Part shown: in pieces, positions 6,434-11,250 of the stretch
How the letters are laid out: each line of letters starts with the position of its first letter
Numbering within the stretch: position 1 is the stretch's first letter
Notes under the pieces: generated by a model
What the model was told of the DNA's origin: nothing
The model's input: the letters and a program-made list of their open reading frames with translations, nothing else
Database searches by the model: none
NCBI GenBank assembly: GCA_027068235.1
Contig: JAMOUE010000148.1
Coordinates: 1-11,250, forward strand
Length of the DNA stretch: 11,250 nt
Reading direction: 5' to 3'
Origin: Deltaproteobacteria bacterium
GTDB taxonomy: Bacteria > Desulfobacterota > Dissulfuribacteria > Dissulfuribacterales > QOAL01
Made by a program: the position numbers and the translations under genes

Positions 6434-8276
6434 GATAAAAACCCCTGACACCAATTTGACACTCAGGCGTTTCGACACTGGAGACAAACAGGAACAACAA
6501 CTGTTTTGCACATATTGCAGCTTCATCCTGCTTGGCTGTTTTTTGTTTCTGTGTCTGCGGTTGTGGTATCTCCAGATCTATAAAGGTGAGGAATTTAAAG
6601 AGCTTTCTCAGAAAAACAGCATAAAATACGTTCGCCTTCAATCATACCGGGGCAACATCCTAGACAGAGCAGGCAGGTTAATAGCTGGTGTTGAGCCTAG
6701 TTTTAACATAGGAGTTGTTTTAAAGGATGTTAAAGACGTAGAAAGTCTTATTGCCGAACTTGCAAACCTCCTTGAAGAGACGGCAACCGACATCAGGATG
6801 AAACTGGTAGCTGCCAAAGAACAGCCCTCATATCTGCCAGTTATCATCAAAAGAGACGCCTCGTGGCAGGAAGTGGCACAGGTTGAATCCCGCCTCTATC
6901 GACTTCCAGGGGTGGTGGTAGAGGTTGCACCAGCTCGCCAGTATCCTTATGGCACAGTGGCTCCGCATCTTTTGGGATACCTTGGAGAAGTAAGCCTTGA
7001 GCAGCTAAAGAGCGGCAACTTTCCCCATGCCGTACCTGGTGACCTAGTTGGAAAGTCTGGCATAGAGCTCAAGTATGAGAAAAAACTGGCAGGCAGAAGC
7101 GGATATAAGATGATAGAGGTGGATGCAAAAGGCAGAATGATAAAGGTACTTAAAGTACAAAAGCCTCTGCCAGGCCAAGATGTGCAACTTACCATAAATT
7201 TGGATTTGCAACTTGCAGCGGAAGATGCACTGTCAGGCAAATCAGGAGCGCTTGTGGCTCTTGACCCAAGAAACGGGCAGATACTGGCAATGGCAAGCAG
7301 CCCAAAATTCGATCCTAGGATATTTGCAAGGGGACTCACAGAGATGGAATGGAAAGAACTAAACGATCCCCTGCTTACTCCTTTGGTCAACAAGGCCATT
7401 CAAGGCCAGTATTCACCAGGCTCCACCTTTAAGATAGTAATGGCGGCTGCAGGCCTCAAAGAAAAGGTGATAAGTCCATACTCTTCTTTCTTTTGTAATG
7501 GCTCGTTCAAACTTGGCAGAAGGAGATTCCGCTGCTGGAAAAAGGGTGGCCACGGACAAACATCTCTATACAAGGCTCTGGTGCAATCGTGCGATGTATA
7601 TTTTTACAATGTTGGGTTAAAGCTTGGCGTTGACAGGATTTCAAAATACGCATTCGGTTTTGGGCTTGGCAAAAAGACTGGCATAGAGCTTCCAGGTGAA
7701 AAAGCCGGTTTTGTACCAACGAGACAGTGGAAGAAGAGACGATTTAGAGAACCTTGGCAAAAGGGAGAAACTCTAAACTACTCCATTGGTCAGGGTTTCT
7801 TACTTGTTACTCCACTGCAACTTTCAAGGATGATTGCAGCTGTAGGAAACGGTGGCAATCTCTACAAACCTGAATACGTCTTAGACAAAGAGCCTTTGCT
7901 GCAGGCCAAGGTTCCGGTTCCAAAACGCACACTTGAGCTAATAAAAAAGGATCTTATCGGGGTTACAGAGGATAAACACGGGACAGCTCGCACCTGTGTC
8001 ATAGAAGGAATCCATATTGCCGGCAAAACAGGCACGGCACAGGTCATAAAACAGTCTAAGAGAAGGGAAAGCGAAAAGATGGCCTGGAAATACCAGGACC
8101 ACGCCCTATTTGTTGCAATTGCCCCTGCTAAAAACCCACAAATTGCAGTTGCCGTGATAATCGAACATGGAGGACATGGAGGATCAGCTGCTGCTCCAGT
8201 TGCAAAGGCCGTTATTGAACGTTGGCTCCAGCTCAGATCACCTAAGCCTCCAACAATTCTCCAAAGAAAACTTTAG
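6417..8276 (+). CDS. mrdA: Peptidoglycan transpeptidase PBP2 (MrdA)
   Basis: PBP2 is the class B penicillin-binding protein that crosslinks sidewall peptidoglycan with RodA. A cytoplasmic tail (1-30) and one membrane anchor (about 30-50) precede the pedestal region, with YRGNILDRAGRLIA at 77-90. The transpeptidase domain (about 270-600) has all catalytic motifs: SxxK with nucleophile Ser336 and Lys339 (SPGSTFK), SCD at 391-393, and KTGT at 537-540. Cys360, Cys373, His379 and Cys392 resemble a structural zinc site (see findings). The product is 619 residues, normal. I start at the ATG at 6417, inside the mreD end. An earlier in-frame TTG at 6360 would add 19 residues encoded by mreD sequence and is less likely. 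The ribosome site is weak, so coupling to mreD is plausible. Confidence 0.97.
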   Translation: MNKETEIKTPDTNLTLRRFDTGDKQEQQLFCTYCSFILLGCFLFLCLRLWYLQIYKGEEFKELSQKNSIKYVRLQSYRGNILDRAGRLIAGVEPSFNIGVVLKDVKDVESLIAELANLLEETATDIRMKLVAAKEQPSYLPVIIKRDASWQEVAQVESRLYRLPGVVVEVAPARQYPYGTVAPHLLGYLGEVSLEQLKSGNFPHAVPGDLVGKSGIELKYEKKLAGRSGYKMIEVDAKGRMIKVLKVQKPLPGQDVQLTINLDLQLAAEDALSGKSGALVALDPRNGQILAMASSPKFDPRIFARGLTEMEWKELNDPLLTPLVNKAIQGQYSPGSTFKIVMAAAGLKEKVISPYSSFFCNGSFKLGRRRFRCWKKGGHGQTSLYKALVQSCDVYFYNVGLKLGVDRISKYAFGFGLGKKTGIELPGEKAGFVPTRQWKKRRFREPWQKGETLNYSIGQGFLLVTPLQLSRMIAAVGNGGNLYKPEYVLDKEPLLQAKVPVPKRTLELIKKDLIGVTEDKHGTARTCVIEGIHIAGKTGTAQVIKQSKRRESEKMAWKYQDHALFVAIAPAKNPQIAVAVIIEHGGHGGSAAAPVAKAVIERWLQLRSPKPPTILQRKL

Positions 8277-8286
8277 TAGAAGGATC

Positions 8287-9378
8287 ATGCTCGACAAACG
8301 TATTTTTAAAGAAATAGACTACATACTCTTACTTTCTCTCTTTTTTATTATGACCCTGGGGTTCATAAATCTTTGTAGTGCCAGTGCTGCTTCCAACTAT
8401 CCCTTTCAATGGAAACAACTGCAATGGTATGTGGCAGGAACTTGCCTAATGGTTGCAGCAATGACCTTTGACTATCGCCAGTTGTCAAAATATGCCCTTC
8501 ACCTCTACATCTTCACAATTGTCCTACTCATCCTGGTAATGTTTGTAGGAAAGTCCGTATCTGGCTCTCAACGGTGGATATCCCTTGGTTTTTTCAACCT
8601 TCAACCTTCTGAGCCTGCCAAATTACTTATGGCCATTGTCATTAGCTCATATTTTGCCCAAGAAGAAAGGGAACAGTTTGGCCTTAGAGACTTGATAAAG
8701 CCTACGTTGCTTGTTGCCATTCCATTTTTGCTTATTTTCAAGCAGCCAGACCTTGGAACTGCCCTACTCATACTCATTATCTATGGCTCTTTGGTCTTCT
8801 TTGCCAGGCTTAAATGGGGTTCTTTTCTCATCATCCTTGGCAGTGGACTTTGTGCCTTTCCGCTTGTTTGGAAACTCATGAAACCATATCAGAGAAAGCG
8901 TGTTGAGATATTTTTGAATCCCGATGCAGATCCTTTTGGGGCAGGATGGCACGTGATCCAATCCAAAATTGCAGTTGGCTCTGGTCAGGTGTTTGGTAAG
9001 GGTTTTATGCGGGGAACCCAGGCCCAACTAAACTTTCTTCCAGAAGTCCATACCGACTTTGCTTTTTCAATATGGTCAGAAGAGTGGGGATTCGTAGGTG
9101 CAGTTATACTCATTGCCGCCTATTTCTTATTTCTGCTGCGCTGTCTAAACATTGCCCATAACACCAGAGACAGATTTGGTTCATTTCTTGTCTTTGGGAT
9201 TACAGCAATGATATTTTGGCAGATGTTAATCAATATATGCATGGTACTAGGCCTATTACCAGTTGTTGGAATCCCATTGCCACTTATTAGTTATGGCGGA
9301 TCATCGGTTATTACCACGCTTCTAGGGGTAGGCCTCATCATGAATGTACGGATAAGACGTTCCTTGTTTCAAGGATAG
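8287..9378 (+). CDS. rodA: Peptidoglycan glycosyltransferase RodA
   Basis: RodA is the SEDS-family polymerase that extends glycan strands from lipid II, in complex with PBP2. The 363-residue protein has about ten membrane segments. Family motifs are SGSQRWISLGFFNLQPSEPAK region (92-112), KQPDLGTAL (152-160), FLPEVHTDFAFS (250-261) and GIPLPLISYGGSS (328-340). Asp257 in HTDF corresponds to the catalytic aspartate known from characterised RodA proteins. The reading frame is open back into mrdA. I place the start at the ATG ten bases after the mrdA stop because it begins MLDKRIFKEIDY, as RodA normally does, with AGAAGGA just before it, although the spacing is tight. Last protein gene of the operon. 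Confidence 0.97.
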   Translation: MLDKRIFKEIDYILLLSLFFIMTLGFINLCSASAASNYPFQWKQLQWYVAGTCLMVAAMTFDYRQLSKYALHLYIFTIVLLILVMFVGKSVSGSQRWISLGFFNLQPSEPAKLLMAIVISSYFAQEEREQFGLRDLIKPTLLVAIPFLLIFKQPDLGTALLILIIYGSLVFFARLKWGSFLIILGSGLCAFPLVWKLMKPYQRKRVEIFLNPDADPFGAGWHVIQSKIAVGSGQVFGKGFMRGTQAQLNFLPEVHTDFAFSIWSEEWGFVGAVILIAAYFLFLLRCLNIAHNTRDRFGSFLVFGITAMIFWQMLINICMVLGLLPVVGIPLPLISYGGSSVITTLLGVGLIMNVRIRRSLFQG

Positions 9379-9412
9379 AATCTTGTTAAGATTTGACAAA
9401 TGCCCTTCCTAT

Positions 9413-9488
9413 GGGGATGTAGCTCAGTTGGGAGAGCACCACGTTCGCAACGTGGGGGTCGGGGGTTCAAATCCCCCCATCTCCACCA
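9413..9488 (+). tRNA. tRNA-Ala (anticodon CGC)
   Basis: A complete 76-base cloverleaf with encoded CCA end. The acceptor stem pairs GGGGATG with CATCTCC and contains the G3-U70 wobble pair, the main identity element for alanyl-tRNA synthetase. The D arm is GCTC/GAGC. The anticodon stem CCACG/CGTGG holds loop TTCGCAA with anticodon CGC (9446-9448), reading GCG. The T arm is a 5-bp G/C stem with loop TTCAAAT. It lies 34 bases after rodA, with no convincing promoter of its own in that gap, so it may be read through from the operon. The next gene starts nine bases after its CCA. Confidence 0.97.
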
Positions 9489-9497
9489 TAATTACTC

Positions 9498-10058
9498 ATG
9501 GAATATTACTGGGTCTTTCTGGATGTAGCCTACCATGATCAAGATGCGGTGGCTGCAGCAATCGTTACGCCAGGGCACGACACTGGTAAAATCATCTCAA
9601 GTTACACAACTGTAAGCCGTAAAGTAGCTGATTATGAGCCTGGCTTCTTCTACAAAAGGGAGCTTCCATGCCTTGTTTCTGTTCTTGGCAAGGTTAAGGA
9701 GCCACTAGGGCTAATCTTCATAGATGCCCATGTGTGGCTTTCTAGAAGATATCCTGGCCTTGGCGCACGTCTCTTTGACTCACTTGGAAGGCGTGTTCCT
9801 GTAGTAGGCCTTGCCAAAAGTCCCTTTTCTCAAAAATTAGATGCAAAGGTTGTAAGGAAGGTATTTAGAGGCTCTAGCACAAGACCTCTCTATGTTTCAG
9901 CAGAGGGAATCAGCCTGAATACGGCAGCTAGTATGGTTTTACGCCTTCATGGACGTTACAGGATTCCTTTGGCAATGAAGGCTGCTCACCAGTTGGCTCA
10001 AAAAGAACTCATATATGAAGTTGGGGATCGCCACGGCGGCTGCGCCGCCTCGCGATGA
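9498..10058 (+). CDS. Short endonuclease V-like protein
   Basis: Resembles endonuclease V (nfi), which nicks DNA or RNA next to deaminated bases such as inosine. Family landmarks appear in order: FLDVAYHDQDAVAAAIV with the first metal aspartate (Asp9), YEPGFFYKREL with the wedge tyrosine (Tyr46) and metal glutamate (Glu55), IFIDAH with the second aspartate (Asp76), GLAKSPF with the lysine (Lys107), and KAAHQLA with a late histidine (His164). The usual DGHGxxHPR is DAHVWLSRR, so the glycine after Asp76 and the second histidine (Ser82 here) are lost. The wedge PYIP is DYEP. At 186 residues it is shorter than the usual 220 or so: about 25-30 N-terminal residues are absent and the last 11 or so come from a palindromic repeat. 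No Shine-Dalgarno is visible. It may be an active divergent enzyme or a decaying copy. Confidence 0.7.
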   Translation: MEYYWVFLDVAYHDQDAVAAAIVTPGHDTGKIISSYTTVSRKVADYEPGFFYKRELPCLVSVLGKVKEPLGLIFIDAHVWLSRRYPGLGARLFDSLGRRVPVVGLAKSPFSQKLDAKVVRKVFRGSSTRPLYVSAEGISLNTAASMVLRLHGRYRIPLAMKAAHQLAQKELIYEVGDRHGGCAASR

Positions 10059-10059
10059 C
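10027..10059 (+). repeat. REP-like palindromic repeat, copy 2
   Basis: An imperfect palindrome: ATCGC (10027-10031) pairs with GCGAT (10052-10056), and inside it GGCGGC (10035-10040) pairs with GCCGCC (10044-10049) around a TGC loop. The tail TCGCGATGAC ends it. Read on the other strand it is GTCATCGCGAGGCGGC and onward to GCCGTGGCGATCCCC, close to the full GTCATTGCGAG...GGCAATC-type repeat seen in many genomes. It supplies the last codons and the TGA stop of the endonuclease V-like gene, and is much more GC-rich than its surroundings. Confidence 0.7.
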
Positions 10060-10117
10060 AGACAGATTGCTTAGGCATTTAATGGAATGACATGCACATA
10101 TTACTAGACTAGTTGAG

Positions 10118-10164
10118 ACAAAAGCGTGGTAGGTTGCACGGCAGCTACCACGCCTTGCAATGAC
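10118..10164 (-). terminator. Terminator hairpin, also REP-like copy 3
   Basis: On the minus strand GCGTGGTAG (10153-10145) and CTACCACGC (10132-10124) form a perfect 9-bp stem with a 12-base loop, followed at once by TTTTGT. This is a good intrinsic terminator for the leftward gene ending at 10186. On the plus strand the hairpin is followed by the tail TTGCAATGAC (10155-10164), matching the tails of the two other palindromic repeats in the window. A mobile palindrome may therefore have been recruited as a terminator. Confidence 0.6.
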
Positions 10165-10185
10165 TTTGTTATTGTAAGGTAAAAG

Positions 10186-10515
10186 CTACTTTACTGGTTT
10201 TGAAAACTTTACAAAGTGTTCAGTGCCCGTACCATCAACTATCCTTATTTGCACTATGGCACCATCTTCTTCTTCAACACATATCTCTTGAGGCTTATGT
10301 ATAAGATGCTCAAGATCTTCACTCATAACTGAGAACACCTTGTCTTTTGGATCGTAACTCAATCCAAGAAGAGGAAGCCCCTTGGCCTCTTCCTCTTCAA
10401 AAACACTTGGAGCCTCAACATCTATCTCAATCTTTTCATCCATGTCTTTGATCTTCTTATATAGATCGTCAAAATACTCTTTCCAATCATTTGGAACTAT
10501 ACATTTTTCTGGCAT
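10186..10515 (-). CDS. Small acidic DUF5335-like protein
   Basis: A 109-residue acidic, apparently cytoplasmic protein with no signal peptide or membrane segment. The layout resembles the DUF5335 family as I recall it: an N-terminal PxxWxxYFDDL helix (8-18), then LPLLGLSYDPKDKVFSVM (47-64), then a short EHLIHKPQEI stretch (69-78) and a final pair of predicted strands (about 86-105). That match is from memory and is moderate at best. No catalytic motif is visible. The acidic segment at 30-44 (EIDVEAPSVFEEEEA) stands out. The ATG has a strong GGGAGG site 8 bases upstream, so it is very probably translated. A hairpin terminator follows its stop, and a perfect AT-rich palindrome overlaps its putative promoter. 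Function unknown. Confidence 0.75.
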   Translation of the reverse strand: MPEKCIVPNDWKEYFDDLYKKIKDMDEKIEIDVEAPSVFEEEEAKGLPLLGLSYDPKDKVFSVMSEDLEHLIHKPQEICVEEEDGAIVQIRIVDGTGTEHFVKFSKPVK

Positions 10516-10556
10516 CCTGATTTCCTCCCTTTCTCGTTTTCCTCAACAATTCAATT

Positions 10557-10575
10557 ATTAATAATGATTATTAAT
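10557..10575. promoter_or_regulatory. Perfect 19-bp AT-rich palindrome, Fur-like
   Basis: ATTAATAAT-G-ATTATTAAT is a perfect 9-1-9 inverted repeat. Its inner 15 bases (TAATAATGATTATTA) differ from the Fur 7-1-7 consensus TGATAATnATTATCA at only one symmetric position in each arm. It lies 42-60 bases upstream of the leftward DUF5335-like gene and overlaps that gene's best candidate -10 box (TATTAA, 10563-10558; TTGTCT -35 candidate at 10587-10582, spacer 18). Position and symmetry suggest an operator. AT-rich palindromes of this kind are also bound by other regulators, so Fur is a suggestion only. Confidence 0.5.
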
Positions 10576-10656
10576 GGGAGCAGACAAGAGCTGACCTTTC
10601 TCTGTGCAAACTTACTGCAAGATGTAAAGCCGTATAAAAAGCGCTCCCACTAATAA
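10568..10656. repeat. 14-bp inverted repeats 61 bases apart
   Basis: TTATTAATGGGAGC (10568-10581) and GCTCCCACTAATAA (10643-10656) are inverted copies matching at 13 of 14 positions. The left copy shares eight bases with the 19-bp palindrome. The 61 bases between them have no reading frame and no obvious structure. They could be paired binding sites controlling the two divergent genes, the ends of a tiny non-autonomous element, or the base of a long RNA stem. Nothing in the sequence decides between these. Confidence 0.5.
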
Positions 10657-10767
10657 CAGGGTAAGCACTACTTAAATGCAGTCAAGATACTGCAATATTT
10701 TCGTTGAAGAAGTTGTCATTGACGTGTAAGAAGACTTGAGATTTCTACAATTTTCAGGAGGCATGTG

Positions 10768-11055
10768 GTGGCAGAAAATATCGATGACATATCAATAAAT
10801 TATGAAGATGAAGAAGGAAGACTACTTGTAAAAGAACTCAAAAAAGAGGTTCTAACCAGGGGTAGTTGGACAACCATCCTTTTTCTTTATCAGGAAATGG
10901 ATAAGAAAACAGGAGAGTATGGGCCGTTAAAGGCCACCATACGAAGATACAAAAAACAAGGTGGGTACTTCAGGCCACAAAGCAAGTTCAATATTTCTAA
11001 CAAAAAACAGGCACTCAAGATAGCAGAAATCCTCTCTGACTGGTTTAAGGAATAA
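10768..11055 (+). CDS. Unrecognised small basic-rich protein
   Basis: A 95-residue, probably cytoplasmic protein with no signal or membrane segment. I do not recognise a named family with confidence. An acidic start (residues 1-17) is followed by two or three likely strands around GSWTTILFLYQEMDKKTGEY, then a strongly basic stretch (ATIRRYKKQGGYFRPQSKF) and a C-terminal amphipathic helix (KKQALKIAEILSDWF). The basic, aromatic, glycine-containing centre would suit nucleic-acid binding, but this is a guess. AGGAGG lies at 10756-10761. Of two adjacent GTG codons (10765, 10768), the second has the better 6-base spacing, so I start there; the ATG at 10763 is in another frame and stops quickly. A strong hairpin follows the stop. 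It is divergent from the DUF5335-like gene. Confidence 0.75.
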   Translation: MAENIDDISINYEDEEGRLLVKELKKEVLTRGSWTTILFLYQEMDKKTGEYGPLKATIRRYKKQGGYFRPQSKFNISNKKQALKIAEILSDWFKE

Positions 11056-11067
11056 GCATAAAATATA

Positions 11068-11089
11068 AAGGCAGCCCTTGGGCTGCCTT
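11068..11089. terminator. Bidirectional hairpin terminator
   Basis: AAGGCAGCCC and GGGCTGCCTT form a perfect 10-bp inverted repeat around TT; in RNA the loop would open to four bases or so. It begins 13 bases after the stop of the small plus-strand gene. On the plus strand the following tract is only mildly T-rich (TTCTCATCCTTT). On the minus strand it is followed by TTTATATTTTA, a better U-tract, so it probably serves the leftward gene at the right edge at least as well. Its position between convergent genes fits a two-way terminator. Confidence 0.8.
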
Positions 11090-11139
11090 CTCATCCTTTG
11101 GAGTACTGTTTAGATGGTATCTACTGTCTATTTGGACAT

Positions 11140-11250
11140 TTAATCTTCTTGCTGGTCGGCTGTCGGCTCTTGTGGCTTTTCAGTTGTCACAGGAGGCTTG
11201 GCTGCGGCTGCAATACAGGCCTGAGTCACAGCCTGAATCAGTTTCTCTGA
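11140..11250 (-). CDS. C-terminal end of an unidentified protein
   Basis: A minus-strand frame is open from the right edge to a TAA at 11142-11140 and would encode the last 36 residues of a protein: an amphipathic part (SEKLIQAVTQACIAAAA) then a Pro/Thr/Glu-rich tail ending TADQQED. The composition resembles a flexible acidic C-terminus, and the bidirectional hairpin at 11068-11089 sits where its terminator should be. A plus-strand frame is also open across the same stretch but reads as less natural protein. The gene cannot be identified from this piece. Confidence 0.5.
   Translation of the reverse strand, partial: SEKLIQAVTQACIAAAAKPPVTTEKPQEPTADQQED

Noticed and set aside
9379..9412. TTTGACAAAT as the -35 box of a tRNA promoter
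   Set aside because: Only about 14 bases separate it from the tRNA 5' end, leaving no room for a -10 box and start site.
9413..10058. tRNA-Ala as an integration site of a genomic island
   Set aside because: No integrase gene and no second copy of the tRNA 3' end are visible in the window.
10763..10798. ATG start in the frame beginning MWWQ, well spaced from AGGAGG
   Set aside because: The frame stops after about a dozen codons; the GTG frame gives a full protein followed by a terminator.
1..11250. CRISPR array, transposase, toxin-antitoxin, phage or secretion genes
   Set aside because: No regularly spaced direct repeats and no matching protein motifs were seen on either strand.

Overview
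The window looks like ordinary chromosomal DNA from a Gram-negative, probably anaerobic bacterium. A Desulfobacterota (former Deltaproteobacteria) origin is my best guess. It rests on protein style, gene order, moderate-to-low GC and GTCATTGCGAG-type palindromic repeats, and it is an inference, not a proof. Gram-negative character is better supported: YidC has the large periplasmic domain, and a complete MreBCD-PBP2-RodA elongasome is present.

Left part, minus strand (about 400 to 3880): a classical rpmH-rnpA-yidD-yidC-jag cluster reads leftward from a good promoter. It encodes ribosomal protein L34, the RNase P protein, the small membrane factor YidD, the membrane insertase YidC and the KH/R3H RNA-binding protein Jag (KhpB). 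rnpA and yidD overlap by 83 bases. The first 407 bases carry no gene, only palindromic repeat or hairpin remnants.

Centre, plus strand (about 3996 to 9378): diverging from rpmH is a compact operon mreB-mreC-mreD-mrdA-rodA. Genes overlap or lie within 20 bases of each other. It encodes the cytoskeletal actin MreB, its membrane partners MreC and MreD, the transpeptidase PBP2 and the glycosyltransferase RodA, which together make sidewall peptidoglycan in rod-shaped cells. A tRNA-Ala(CGC) gene follows 34 bases after rodA.

Right part (9498 to 11250) is more accessory. A short, divergent endonuclease V-like gene starts nine bases after the tRNA and ends inside a palindromic repeat. A second palindrome of the same kind appears to act as the terminator of a convergent DUF5335-like gene. 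That gene and a divergent unrecognised 95-residue gene share a 249-base spacer with a perfect 19-bp Fur-like palindrome. A strong hairpin then separates the 95-residue gene from a convergent gene cut by the right edge.

I found no CRISPR array, transposase, toxin-antitoxin pair, phage module or clearly new system. The points most worth following are the remodelled endonuclease V gene in its tRNA/repeat setting, the AT-rich operator-like palindrome, and a possible Cys3-His metal site in PBP2.
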